A DNA stretch of 64,000 nt, from NCBI RefSeq assembly GCF_947179165.1, contig NC_077240.1, positions 50,900,501 through 50,964,500 on the forward strand. Reading direction: 5' to 3'. The translations under genes and the position numbers were made by a program. Shown here one piece after another: positions 43,957 through 56,889 of the stretch. The DNA comes from Solanum dulcamara. Its lineage: Eukaryota; Streptophyta; Magnoliopsida; Solanales; Solanaceae. Within the stretch, counting starts at the first letter, position 1. Each line of letters opens with the position of its first letter. Under the pieces are notes generated by a model. That model saw nothing but the letters and a program-made list of their open reading frames with translations. It was not told the DNA's origin and ran no database searches.

Positions 43957-46900
43957 TGTCACGACCCAACCTCATAGGCCACGACTAGGGTACGACCTGG
44001 ACCCCCTTATGCGTGTCTATTAGCTATACTCAAGTTGAACCGTGTGTGATGTGATACTATACACAAAAACCCTAATGGGTCAAAAACTTTTTCTTAAACC
44101 TATAGTCTTTTTCACCTGTTTCATAACAGGAAAGGGCATGTAAGCTGACACGGCTGCCATAATATAAAAATATTTGCAATACGTCATATGAGCACAACTA
44201 AAATGAACTTATAAATAACCCACATACACATGTCTACAGACCTCTAAGAGTAATAATTATATCATATGGTGGGACAGGGCTCTCGCCGTACCCTTGAGTA
44301 AATAAACATATACATCAATGACCAGCATCAATATTTAGGCTCCGGAACAGTGGAGCACGTCCAACATAGCTGAGTAGAAACCCTAAGCTAGCGGATCTCC
44401 AACACTAACATCTGTACCTACGGGCATGAAACGCAGCCCTCTAGAGAACGGGGGGTCAGTATAATATATGTATTGAGTATATAAGGCATAACATATCATA
44501 GCTGAAACAACAACTGAAGTGGGGATGCATGAGACAAGTATAACAATTAATAAATTATTGTACCTGCACTTTAGAACACGTAGTCATGTACATCATCATA
44601 CCTTATGCCCGACCCTTTAGTGAACTTAGTGTCATAATCGTCTCATCATATTAACATATATATTACTTCATCATATCACCGTATATGGCATCATATCATA
44701 GTATATGGTATAATCTTTCCGTATATGTCATTATTTTACATCCTCTTCATTATGTGGCTCGGGGTCACAAATGTATCACTATATTTCCATATGCATGCTT
44801 ACATAAAGTATCCGGCCCTTTAGTGAGCGACTCGGTGAATAGAGGAGTGTACGTCTATAGCGTACCATCATAATATACATACCGTACCCGGCCCTCTATG
44901 GAGGGACTCGGTGTTCCTTCCTAATTTTGCCACACATGCTATCATAGTACAACCGGCCTGGGACTCGGTGAATAATCGTATCGTCATAACATATAACATA
45001 TACCACACCTCATATATGGAATCGTCTTTCGTGTGTGGAACTATACACATCCGGCTCGGGATGCAGTGAAAGAAGTAGTAGAGCTGCGCCCGACATAATA
45101 TTCGGCCCATCATGGGATGCGAAGAAACAAGGGTTACAGCATGCACGACTAGAGTAGTGAGAAACTATATGCAACTAATTCATCCTTTGAGACTCAATGA
45201 AACATTCAAGTGAACCATCACCTGAAGACCAGGGTAATAGTCGTCTTAAATACCTTATAAACACCATTTGAGATCATATTAGCTAGAGTTTCAGGAATCA
45301 TAGACGTGTATCGAGACAAGGTTAAACAGTTTATGGAGATAGAGACGTTTATCATCGCAGAGACCTTAGGAATAGGAGCTGATGCATTCAATTATCATTC
45401 ATCAGATAAGAGACTCGAGGGTAGTAGTTCAACTACTTAAGCATTCTAATATCAAGTAATGAATAAATGTCATAAGTTATACCCGGATCTTATAATGAGA
45501 ACTACCTCCACCTCATATCATATGCCATTACATTTATACTTAAGACATTCTAAAAGGAAGAACAGACAGACTTTACATATACTACTGTTCATCTAGCAAC
45601 CTGGAAAGACAATAACTCAACTATTACAGGAGTCTTAACATCACAAAGTGAATATAGTTTATGAATTACATTTGGAGTTTCATGAGTGGAATTATCTCCG
45701 CCTTTCATATACAAACCATTCATAACCTCTACCTAAGACATGCCAAAAGAAAAGAAGAGTAGCTCTACATACCTGTCATGGGTTACTCTTTGTCTTGTTT
45801 GCCTCGTCATCCTTTGAACCTTTTCAACATGAAAGCAATATGGATATAAACAATCCTTGACTTTCCAGTGCCTTAGGTTACACACGAGTATTCATAGAAC
45901 TCATCCCCTCACTCTCCTTCTCGACTAGTTCCTTAACTAGTTAAGAAGTTAACGGAAATCGGACAACACCTCTCCTATAACATGCCTTATCCGAATTTTC
46001 AATCATAACCTTAATCACTATAGCCAACCAAAAACAACCTGAAGCATATGTATAATTAATTCACATCAACATTATACAACATAAACTTCAAACCACTCGC
46101 TCGAAACTACAATACAAAAATAAGGTTTTTAGTCGCTATTTCGTAAAACCTTTAACCATACAAAGAGGGGGATTGTGTGGCTGCAACCAGAATCTCCCAC
46201 ACCTATTTTAGAATGCCTTTAGTCCCTGAAACATACCACCACACACCTACAGGAGCCCCCACACGCATAACGCCTCATTTCGACTACAATTTAACTATAG
46301 CGGTACCAATTTAGTTTATTTCGAACTTCGAGCATTTATACGACATTCTTACACTTACAGAAGCATAAATGGGGTGTAATACACCCTATAACAACACCAT
46401 AAACTTCAAATTTAAAGGAAATACCTTACCTTTCCCGAAATTGACCAAAACTCGCCAAAGCTATCAAAATGTGAATTCTGGACAGCCTACTGTCTTGTAT
46501 TGTCGCTTAGTTTTGAAGGGGTAATTGAGGGAAAAAGAATTGGTGGACTCAATGAAAGTTATATACATGTGTCTTAAGGTTGAATTAAATTTAGAATCAC
46601 CCCTACAATAATTTTGTACAAAAGCATATGCCCAAAATACCAACAGCAGTCCGTGTAGGATTTCCAAAACAAAATTTGGGCAGCACCTCCCCCATACTTC
46701 ATCACCTTTTTTCGAGAAGAGAAAAGTAAAAATGTATTTTTGAGGCTAAATGAAAGTTATATCCCTATTAAATATCTTTCCAAAACATCTTGAATCACTC
46801 GAAACGAAGCTTTACACAAGGAGTTATACTAGTATTACTAACAGCAGACCTATTCAAAAACGGATTTCTTAATAAGAACCAAAACCTCCTCGTTACCCCC

Positions 46901-47602
46901 AACGATAGATTTTATATGGTCATACACCATTATTTAATCGTAGGATACCTTGAATAATTAATTCCTGAATCGAAAATGGAGGGCTTACCTTATTTGGTTA
47001 CTGTCGTAGCTCTCTCTATTTCTTTCAAGTTTGCTCCTAACTTTTCCAAGTCTAAAATGAAGCAAAGATGAGAGATTAGTCATCTTTACATGTATATATA
47101 CCCTTTTTAAGAGGGTGACTGTGGCATCCCCTAGGGGTGACACGTGGAAGCCTCTTAGGGTGCCACCTCACACCATGCAGCCACTCACGTGCTGCCACAT
47201 GGCATGTGGGGGTCCACATATAGTAGGTGAGTCACCTGCTTGCTTCGCTTTTGTAAGTTCGAAAACTAGTTTTTGCTCCCTCTCATAGGTTCGTCATCTC
47301 ATCTTACGTTGGGAATCTGCGTAGTCCTTGCTACTTAAGCTCGATGTGTACTCAAGTAGCTTAATTATGTAGGACATCTAAGTTGGTAGCTTACGCGAGT
47401 CAATCGAGTCCTACAACTCATTTCTCGTCCTCCAACTCCTTTTGAATTCTTATAACCCTATTTCTAATCTTCCCTATTATGAAGCATCTCATTCTCCTTT
47501 CCTTGGAGTTATTTGATAGCATGGTAGATAATCTAGATCACATAGCACTTTTCAAGAGACTTAAGACAACGTCCCAAAGGTACGAAAGTACAGGGTATAA
47601 TA
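43957..47602 (-). mobile_element. solo LTR F inserted in element C 5' LTR
   Basis: This 3,646 bp unit starts TGTCACGACC and ends GGGTATAATA (decayed GTGTAACA). It is flanked by perfect GGTAC duplications (43952-43956 and 47603-47607). It has no internal genes, so it is a solo LTR, related to S1, H, J and K. It carries an AAG|GTAAGC donor (minus 46988 to 46983), a GC-rich inverted repeat at 44268-44287 and several CCGGCCC...GACTCGGTG units (44800-45120). The open stretches at 44685-45146 and 46464-46667 are not genes. Confidence 0.9.
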
Positions 47603-47616
47603 GGTACATCATAGTT
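47603..47616. repeat. F target duplication, end of element C and right TAGTT duplication
   Basis: GGTAC (47603-47607) is F's right duplication. ATCA (47608-47611) completes C's LTR. TAGTT (47612-47616) is identical to the left duplication of C at 21278-21282. This fixes C as a single 26.3 kb insertion including its nested elements. Confidence 0.88.
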
Positions 47617-49958
47617 CTAGGAAATAGGGGAAAGGTTCTAGAGTGGGACTATGGCTCATGGTGAGCACCGTGGACCATAGTCCCTTTCATGAAGATGAGT
47701 CCCCCAAACCCATGAGTCAAGGTTAGAAACACAAGGGGCACCACGTGCCATGGTGAGCTTCCGAGAGTTCAATTCAATCGTCATGATCATCACCATGGTC
47801 TATGGTGAGGTTCACGGACTGTAGTGGAGGTCACTACGACTCGTAGGTTGGCCTTGTAGAGTCCAAAATTCCTGTAATTAGTGATGTTTCTCCATTTAAT
47901 ACTCCAACTTAATTTCCTGTAAAAAAAACATAAACAACATCAAACCTACTAAAAATTCTTAAAAGACATGCAATTTCTCAAGCTTTAAGTATTAAAAGTA
48001 CCGTAAATCCATGGTACAGCATAGTTCTAGGAAACAGGGGAAAGGTTGTAGAGTGGAACAATGGCTCGTGGTGAGCACCATAGACCGTAGTACCTTTCAT
48101 GAAGATGAGTCCCTAAAACCCATGAGTCAAGGTGAGAAACACAAGGGGCACCACGTGCTATGGTGAGTTTCCCAGAGTTCAAGTCAATTATCACGATCAT
48201 CACCACGGGCTATGGTGAGGTTCACGGACCATGGTGGAGGTCCTTCCAGGTGATTGAATTTAGTTTAAGTTAGGGATATTTTGGGTCTTTTCCTATTTTT
48301 TCATTAATGAATATGGATCTATTAAGTACCTTAACCCCCGCCCCTCCCATAACCCTCTCATTCTCACCCTAACACTCTAAATAAAAATCTTCTTTCTAAA
48401 AGTGTTCTCTCAAAGTCTTCTTCTTTCTAAAGCAATTTCTAAGGATTTCTTCAAGGTCAAGCTTCAATTCTCTGCAATTTAGGGCTTATAAATGTCAAGG
48501 TATATGGAAATTCATCCTTGGGCCCTTTCACCTATGGAATCCCAAAGATTTCTTCTCAAATATCTTATGATTTCTTCTTTTAAAAGCCCTACTAGGTCTT
48601 CTTAATTATGATATATTTAAATGCTATTAGCTTAATTATGCATATTTCAAGATAAATTTCAAAGACCTATGTTATATTCTAGTTTCAAGTATGGTTTTAA
48701 TGAATTATGATCATGAATTTCAAGTTATTTCAATGAAATCTTTATGAATGATGTTCAAAGAAGCTTTAAGCTAGATGTTATGAATGGTGTTTCAATGATG
48801 CTATAAGAAAAGAAGTTTTAGTGCAATAAGGTTAATTCTTGCACAATCATGTTAAAGAGGTGATCAGGACAATTCGAACCAACTCATGGATTCTTTATGA
48901 ATCAAGCAAGTTAATGAGCTATTCTTATAGTTTTACTATGATAAAGTTAATAGATGAGTCATTCTTATGTTATCTTTTTAAAGTTGGATTGATATCTATT
49001 ATTATTCTCCCTAGTTATGTTAATGACTATGTTTTCATGAAAGTTCCATTGGAAGAAAGACTTATCACCGAGAGGACTTTATGGTGGGGTTCAGTCCGAT
49101 AGCCATTGGAGCTACCCAAGAGAATCCTAGTGGCAATATTTAGTCCCTAACTATGTTACCCGCATAGGTAAATATGTCAATACAGTAAAGCTAGTGAATC
49201 CATATATAGCAAAGTTGAGAGAGTACCATGACAAAATCTACCCTGGCAAGGTAGCCTTCCCCTTCTCGATGTGGGGATCATCGGATTCCATGTAATAACT
49301 CGCATGGTCTTAAGTATCGGTTAAGGTCCTATCCCACACCAGTTAAAGAAAAAGGTATACAGTTCTTATGATGATGAAATTTTGATGCATTGACCAATAG
49401 TTATGATGTTTTCAAGGTTTTTATGGTTTTACTCATGTTTTAAGATATTAGTCTTGCATCTCATGAGTCATATTGATTATGTTCTATGTTTATTGTTCAT
49501 GCATACTTCTCATATTAGTGCATTACATATACTAACACATACCTTTTGCCTACATTATATCATAATGTAGGGTCCAACGATCACGTTCATCCTCTCGTTC
49601 GTGGCTAGAGCTTATTATATTTATATTGGTGGTGAGTCCTCATGTTCCGAGGATGTGGCACTTTACTTTCTTATGAGTTTATGACTTTCCATTTCATATT
49701 TTATATTGGGTGAGCTAGGAGCTTGATTATGCCCCCAACTAGTTAGTAGAGGCATGTTGGATGTTTAGTCTATGTTGTCTTTCATCCCGAATTTGGAGAC
49801 TTATGCTCTATTTTAAGACTATGCTTCTGTGTCTATGATATAGCTTATTTTCATTATTTACCTTATGTATGCTCATGAATTATATGCTAAGAGGCATTCT
49901 TGGGGTCCCTCAGGATGCTAATCATCGGGTTGCACAGGGTCTAACATGGGTTGTGATA
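47612..49958 (+). mobile_element. LTR-like sequence interrupted by C and by a tandem duplication
   Basis: Read together with 19168-19277, this is a plus-strand gypsy-type LTR. It has a U3 with ACCATGG/CCACGG words, a leader with AAG|GTATAT (48500), the conserved ATTCCATGTAATAACTCGCA text (49277 on), a nine-pair hairpin CCTACATTA/TAATGTAGG (49549-49571) and the end GTTGTGATA. Whether it is the diverged 3' LTR of B or the LTR of another element is unclear, because it is much less similar to B's 5' LTR than solo LTR E is. The open stretches at 47479-47664 and 48839-49102 are not genes. Confidence 0.6.
47833..48242. repeat. second copy of a 410 bp tandem duplication across the C/flank junction
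   Basis: 47833-48014 repeats the end of C's right LTR (43769-43956). 48015-48242 repeats the flank (47612-47832). The first unit, with F removed, is 413 bp. The GGTACA-CATAGTTC junction is present in both units. Confidence 0.85.
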
Positions 49959-51000
49959 TGGGGAGTATCATCGATCATGAGAAATTGAATTTAGGTTCAA
50001 TCATTATTCCTAAGATTTTATTTCAAACTAGGTAGCAATAGATGTCACTGCCTTTTCCCTTCCTTATTACCAATCTTTGTGATTGGGATGGGTCCCATTT
50101 GTTTATACTATTGATGTTCGAGTAGACCCAACTTTATCTAGTGATATTTGTCGGATTGAGGTAGACTATTTGAGAGATGTCGAGGCTAAGAAGAGACCGA
50201 TGTCAATTAAAACGACACCAGTAGTAGACACAAAGTCTCTATGGTAGGTACTACACCTCATGCTCTGACTGCACCAGGTACATCTACTACCACATATACT
50301 TCTATTGTCCCTCCACTTTCTTCCATATCCCAGCCTCTACTTACAAAGGCCATGCTTTACCAAATGGGAAACCTCACCAATGCAGCAAAAGTGAGGGCCT
50401 TGAGGCTATTATCCCAACCATGCTTGCTGCGGCTATTGAGGTTTCTCTTTCCCTTATACCGAAAGAGGAGATAGGATAGTATTCTCCAATGACTGAGTTT
50501 TGACTGCATTGGACAATCTCACTGCTAGATTTGAGGATCAAGAGCGAGCTAAGGGCCACTTAAAAGACTTGGTAGCCCTAAAAGCTGATATTAGTGAGTT
50601 GAGAAGGGTCGTGGACAAGGTCAAGTCCACATATATTTCAATGTTGTGGGATGTTGTTGACACCCCCAAGGTTCCTACTTCAATGTTCCCTCCGATGACC
50701 AGACATGTGGCTAGTTCTGAAGTCCCTCTGGATTTTATGATTGAAAGTGATGATGTTGCTGATGATGAAGAGTCGTAGCCTCCTGAGACTGATGAGGAGG
50801 ATATATGTGAAATGGAGTATCAAAATGAGGACACATATGAGGGACTCACAGATTTTGAGGATGTCCATTTCCAGATGGCTGTAGCACTCTAACTTGAGGA
50901 TCTATCTACAGTTGGACCAACTTCTATCCTCCTAGAGAGACCTCAGACACTAATTCCCCAGTTGAAGACGGGTCTGCGGTCCAACGATCTCCTCAGTCTT
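49959..51000 (+). pseudogene. TE-associated ORF resembling plant 'putative transposon protein' C-terminal region
   Basis: Continuous protein-like text over several frames: FSLPYYQSL, then DPTLSSDICRIEVDYLRDVE with AKKRPMSIKTTPVVDT, a Pro/Ser/Thr-rich part (50241 on), LLTKAMLYQMGNLTNAAKVR, then shifted by one base near 50400 to PTMLAAAIEVSLS, LTALDNLTARFEDQERAK and LKADISELRRVVDKVKSTYI (coiled coil), and an acidic tail ending near TYEGLTDFEDV. From memory, this order occurs in Solanaceae proteins labelled putative plant transposon protein. The N-terminal domain is absent. Stops at 50472 and 50776. The function of the family is not known to me. Confidence 0.55.
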
Positions 51001-51525
51001 AGCCTGATAGGGGAATCCTTATCTCTATCTCTTTTTTATCTTTATTTTTATATTGGGCATTGAGGTCCCTGCTTTTACTTTTTGGTAGGGTGAGGGTACC
51101 TTATATACCTATCCATTTTATTGTAGTTCCTTATATTGATAATATTTTGACATCTTGGGTTGTAATTATAAATTTTCTATTTTTATTGGTGGAATATATT
51201 TGGTTTTGGAACTTGGTCTCCCTCTTAACTGCTATGGATGTTGTCTAGTGTTCACTTGTACATTTGAGAGTCAGTTTTGATCAATATTGATTAGTTTAAT
51301 AGTGCTATTGATAAATGACACACTTTTGTGAATCTAACAATGTATTATAAGTTTCATAAGTCTTGTGTGAATTCTTAGCATCTCGTTGTGACTAGTTAAA
51401 TATCAATTTTGAGTCTTACAATGATCATTACAGGCGAGCTTAGTTTCTAGAATTGTGTTTGATGATCATGTTAAAATTCCATGTGTGTTGAGGTTTACTT
51501 TTTAAATGTGCATGTGGATTCCTAG
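51001..51525 (+). other. downstream region of the TE-associated ORF
   Basis: Non-coding. It contains GGGCATTGAGGTCCCTGCTT (51055 on) and T-rich stretches like those that follow ORFs of this class. It is interrupted by H and continues at 54686. CCTAG (51521-51525) is H's left target duplication. The open stretch at 51060-51248 is T-rich and unlikely to be coding. Confidence 0.5.
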
Positions 51526-54500
51526 TGTTACACCCCACCCTTTTTAAACTCAGAATGTGTCATAAGTTTCTTGGACATTATCATGTGAGTCGGATACGCT
51601 ACGACACTATCAAACAGCTCTAAGGAAGGGAGAATGTGATACCCCATAGTAGAGAAGGTTGGAGATGAAATCATAAGAGTCCGGAAGGAATTGGAGGCCA
51701 AGTAATGGGTCGTAGGACTTGAGTTACCTACGTAAGCTACTAACTTAGAAGTCTTACACACTTAAGCTATTGGAGTACGTACCAAGCTTGCAAAGCATGG
51801 ATTACATAGGCTCTTAAAATGATACGAGATTACGAACCCACGGGGAAGGGAACAAGATGAAACGAGGAAGCCAATAAGAGAGTGACACATGGAAGAACCT
51901 CAAGCAAGGATGTGACCCACCTGCCTGCAGGGTAGGGGTGGACCCCACTGCCATGTGGCAGCCTCTAAGTGGTTGCATAGTTAGGTGGTCCAATAAGGGT
52001 TGGACACGTATCACCCTTAGAGGATGACACGTGTCACATCCTAAGCCAACCTATATATGTATGTATTATGACTAAGTACTTCATTACATATCCAAAAATC
52101 AGCCAAGAACTTAGAAGAAAAATGTGAAGAAGAGAAAGGATAAAGAAAGCCACGTTTTGGAGAAGTTAAGGTAAGTTTCTTACTTTTCTTCCGTGAATTA
52201 ATTATCTACGGTGTTCCTCAATTATGTGGAGGTGTATATATGTATATTACGATTCCTATGGAACCATATTTTCAGTTCTTCACTTGGAAAACTAAGAGAA
52301 ACTTAAAGAGAAAACGCTAGGGCATAGACCCATTTTTGGAGGGGACAGTTGTTAGTAATATTGGTATAACCTCTTGTGTATATCTTAGTTTCGGGTGATT
52401 CAATATGTTTTGGAAAGGTATTTTATATAACTTTTATGAGACTTTCAAATCCATTTTTGCTTTTAGCTTCGCGAAAAAGGGTGATGAAGTGTAGAGGAGG
52501 TACTGCCCAGATTTGGTTTTGGAAATCCTACACGGACAGCTGTGAGTATTTTGGTCATATATTTTCATACAAAATTGCTGTAGGGGTAATTCAAAATTGT
52601 TTGTGACCTTTATACACATATATATAACTTTCATTGAGGACACAAATCTTGTTTCCTTCAATTACCCCTTCGAAACTAAGCGACAATACAAGACAGTAGG
52701 CTGTCCAGAATTCACATTTTGATAGGTTTTGCGAGTTTTGGCCAATTTTGGGAAAGGTAAGGTTTTTACTTTCAATTTGAACCTTATGGTGTTTTTATAT
52801 GGTGTATTACACCTTTTGTATGCTGCTGGAAGTTTACAAATGTCGTAGAAATGCTCGACGTTCGAAATAAACTAAATTGGAATTGCTATAGTTAAATTGT
52901 CGTCGCAGGATAGTGTTGTTCGTGTGAGGTGCTGCTGCAGGGGTGTGATGTGTTGTTTCAGGGCCTAAATATGTTCTAATGTGGGTTAGGGTGCTTCTGG
53001 TTGAATCCACATGACCCTTCGTTGCGTATAATGAAAGGCGTTACAAAATAAAGGCTAGACGCCCTATTGTGCTACCGTATTTTTGAATAAGTCGTTTGGA
53101 GTTTATGTTGTATATTGTTGGTGTGAATTATTGCAGTTTGTTGTTGTTGGTTGTCTGTAGGTCTTAGGGATCTAATTGGAAATTTGGATAGGGCACATTA
53201 TAGGGGAGGTGCTGTCAAATTTTCGTCGATGCCTTAGCGAATAACAGAACTAGTCGGGGAAACGACTAAGGAAATAGATTCCATTAATACTAAGATGTAA
53301 CCTAGGGTGTTGGAAAGTAAAAGGGGTTGATATTCATACTACTTTCATGTTGAATAGGTTCAAAGGACGGCGAGGAAAGCAGGATAAGGAATAATTCAGA
53401 CAAGGTATGTAAAGCCTATTCTTTCTTCTTCTGGCATGTCTTAGTTGTAGGTTAAAAAGGATATGAGTTCTGGGGTAACTCCATTCTTAGCATCTCTTAT
53501 TTACGTCTGAATATCGGACTTTTATAATAATTGAACTATTTCCCTGAAAACTTCTCTATGCTAAAGAGATAACAAATGTACAGGCTCCAAGTCTTACAGG
53601 CTATATGTTAACAAATATTTCTGGTTCCATAAGCGATTTAGCTTTACTTTAGTACATGTCTAGGATCCCCGAGATTATAATTGATATTGCCCATAATTTC
53701 ATTTAGAACTCACTCGAGATTACTACACCACTACTCGAGTCCTCCGACAAAATTTTAATCTTCTGATACGGTCAAGTCTCTAATAATGATTTAAATTGCA
53801 TATAGTTACTCACTACTCTACTCGTGTATATTGTAATACTTCTTTCCCTGAGTCCCGGGCCAGGATATGTTCTCGTGCACAGTTCACTGCATTATTCCCT
53901 GAGTCCCTCAATAGAGGGCCAGGATACGTGTATAGATATATGATGATGTGTTGTAATAAGGTGGTGATGGCACTAGGGCCATGATGATTTTACAGAGGTG
54001 ATTCACCGGACCCCCGAAAGGGCTGGCTATATGATATGATTCGAACATGCATGTTTTTTGTAATTCACAAAGTACAAGTACAGGTTTCTGAATTGATATC
54101 TTATCCCCTGTTTCTCTATCTCAGATATGCTTCCAGTGTATTATGTTACATTTTACATACTCAGTACATATGTCGTATTGACCCCCTTTCTCGGGGGGCT
54201 GCGTTCATGCCCGCAGGTACAGATACAGATTTTGGGAGTTCATCAGCTTAGGATTCCATGCAGCTCAGCTGGAAGAGGCTCCATTGTATCGGGGCCTAGT
54301 TTTTGATACTGTCCACGGATGTATAAAAATTGTTTTATCCATTCAAGGGTACGGCGGGGGCCCTGTCCCGCCATATGTTGTCGTTTATATTTTTAGAGGT
54401 CTGCAGACATGTATATGTGGGTGGTATATGTCAGTTTGGTTCATCTGGGTCTATATGATATATTGTATATGTTGTTATGTTATGGCAGCCTTGTCGGCTT

Positions 54501-54685
54501 GCGTGCCCTGTCATGTTGTGATACAAACAAAAAGGGCTACAGGTATATGTAAATGTTATCGCCCAATGGGGCTCTGTTACATGATACTGTTTTATGTACA
54601 GTTCAATGTGACCACAGCTGATAGATATATGTATGGGAGGTCCAGGTCAGACCTCAGTCGCGACCTATAGGGTTGGGTCGTGACA
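51526..54685 (+). mobile_element. solo LTR H
   Basis: This 3,160 bp unit starts TGTTACACCCC and ends GTCGTGACA. It is flanked by perfect CCTAG duplications (51521-51525 and 54686-54690), and has no internal genes. It is a plus-strand relative of S1, F, J and K. Features: AAG|GTAAGT donor at 52171, hairpin TCAGTAC/GTATTGA (54161-54181) followed by CCCCC/GGGGG (54182-54198), and a GC-rich inverted repeat (54353-54372). The Cys-rich open stretch at 54284-54670 has no homologue that I recognise and overlaps conserved LTR text. Confidence 0.92.
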
Positions 54686-55712
54686 CCTAGAACTTGTCCC
54701 GTTGTTGTAATTGATTGGCATTGGTGAAATGAAATGAATGATGTTAGGCACAAGTTTTTAAGAGTGAACCTAATTGCTATACCTTTTTATGACCTCCTTG
54801 TGAATGTGTTAATCTAATTTTGCACCATTTGAGTCTATCATTTTCTTTGGATGAAACATGAACACAATTATTAAACTGGTTGTCGAAATCACCATTATTT
54901 TTCCCATCTATAACCTTCTTGAAGATTTTGTATGTTTGAATAGACAACATAGGGCCTAAGTTGGGAGTGGGAAAATGCGGAAAGAAATTGGGTATAAAGT
55001 TCGTTAAAGTCATTCTTGGAAGTATGTGGTGAAAAAAATGGAACCCCTCCATATATAAAAAAAGAGAGAAAGGAAAAAAAAGAAAAAACAGTGAAATGAA
55101 CTTGGTGTGTTTCATTTTGGAAATAAAAGGGATGTCCAATGAGCTATATCAGTGACTTGTGTGATATTAATAGACAAAAAATGATTCGTGAATATGAGAG
55201 AATGAAAGAAAAAGAAGATATATGAATTTGAGCCATGCTTCAAGATTGTAAAGTCACTAAACCAAAATGATCATACCCATTCCCTCAGCCCTATTACAAG
55301 CCTTGAAAGACCTTTTTGATCTTGCATGAGCCAATTGATGTATTGGTTGGAAAATACAGGCAAGCCTATGGGTGAAATTGTGCATGTTTTTCCTTTGGGA
55401 ATGTAAGGTTGTTTTCGATTCCTTGATTATAGGATTTGATTAGCTTTGAGAGAGCATGGAATCACTCTTGATGTGAGGTAATTCTAATACGTTCTTTGAG
55501 CATGAATTTGCATTTGTAGTGAGCATTTGTTAGCATGAACTATAATTGAGATTGTCTAGTCATCATTTGAAGCTTTGAGTGAATAATTGAAAATTGCATG
55601 TTTAGATTAATCATTGTTTGCACCTTCATGTTGGTTCTCAAAAATCACTACTTGTAGACATTGGATTTGAACATATTGGTTTCTTGATTTACTTGAGGAC
55701 AAGAAAAAATTT
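54686..55712 (+). other. element M internal 3' region
   Basis: This continues the sequence from 51525. AT-rich, with no long frame on the plus strand. A purine run is at 55055-55092. Towards its end, TACTTGAGGACAAG (55690 on) is the phrase that precedes the polypurine tract of Athila/Tat-like elements, and C has CTGAGGACAAGG at its equivalent place. I see no gene. Confidence 0.55.
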
Positions 55713-55725
55713 AAGTTAGAGGTGT
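55713..55725 (+). other. polypurine tract of element M
   Basis: AAGTTAGAGGTGT directly before TGATGGCTCAGG, parallel to C's AAATTGAGGGTGT before TGATGTACC. Confidence 0.6.
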
Positions 55726-56504
55726 TGATGGCTCAGGAATTTCGACTCATTTAGGAGTTAAAATCTAATAGAATAGTCTACTCTTTGCCTTTATTGTGTC
55801 CATAACTGACATCAAAGTGTTGACTTGCAAATATAAATGAGTAAGGACAAAGCATTGGCACTACATTGAAGAAAATAGATAAAACGTTGGCAAAAAATGA
55901 AAAGGAAGGTTGGACCTCGCAAAAGAGACCTTGGCGACTTACTAAGTAGCCCAGCTTATCGCTTAAAGGCTTTGAAAGATGAAGCCAACAGTCAACTAAC
56001 TTTGGCGAGCCTAATTATTGAAATGCGACTTGCCAAAAGGGAAGGTGAGTCCGATAGAGCTCACACAAATAAACTAAAAATCCTGCACAGGTGAAGAGAA
56101 GGAAAGGCAAGTGAAAGAAGAAGACGGTAATATGCAAAAGTGGAAGGAGAGCTCGTTTGAGCTTGCCCAAAAGTCCTGCACTATCTAAGCAATCTGAGAA
56201 ACAAAAAGGAAAGAAAGGTCTCCATTTGGTAATTCGCCAACATGGAAATATGGGGTTAATCAAGCCCGTCAACTAGCCAACCTGAGTACAGAAGTGGTGA
56301 GTAATTGAAGCTTGATAATCCTTTACTCTTGGAGACTCGCCGACCACTTCGGTGAGCATGACTAACATTGCCGAAGTTGTCTAGGTATGTTTTTGTCAGC
56401 CAATTTCTAGGGAAGGTATAACTAGTATGGAAGAAAGAGAACTTGGTACTTTGGCACTACTATAAACTAAGAGAATAGAACATTCCTACTGATTGGGTTT
56501 TTCA

Positions 56505-56584
56505 TATAGCTTGTGGGTGAAATTTGGGAATTCTAGCTTTTTGACTATAGCTTTTGGGTGAAATTTAGGAATTCTAGCTTTGGG
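56505..56584. repeat. two tandem ~40 bp units
   Basis: TATAGCTTNTGGGTGAAATT...GGAATTCTAGCTTT is present twice back to back (56505-56544 and 56545-56584) with a few differences, within the M LTR. Confidence 0.8.
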
Positions 56585-56889
56585 TATTTAAAATTGAAGT
56601 GTAATCCTGCTGAATAGGGAAGATAATTTCTTTCAATTTGGCAATGTATAGCTAAACCCCATCTTTCTAGGGGGTGCTTATGTAGTTGATGTGTAGTTTT
56701 AAAATTTGGGTTCTTATAATAGCTCAATACTTTGCTAATTTGATATGGGCTTGTTAATTTAGCATGTTTTGATTTATGAATTAATGTTGCAAACTTATTT
56801 CTATCTTATATCTTCATATTGGCTTAAGAAGGTTATGTGAAGTGGATGAATTAATTAATAGACATTGATATATGCTTGTCAATTGTAAA

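Noticed and set aside
4409..47602. S1 and F as the two LTRs of a single giant element
   Set aside because: Each has its own target duplication, and the sequence between belongs to several other elements.
49959..51000. Host protein-coding gene
   Set aside because: It has frame changes and stops, and is embedded between LTR sequences. The family is one I associate with transposable elements.
54284..54670. 128-codon Cys-rich frame in H
   Set aside because: It overlaps conserved LTR hairpins and end sequence. The homologous part of K is not open over the same range.
55897..56094. 65-codon basic frame (MKRKVGPRKRDLGD...)
   Set aside because: It lies in the U3 of LTR M, short, with no recognised relative.
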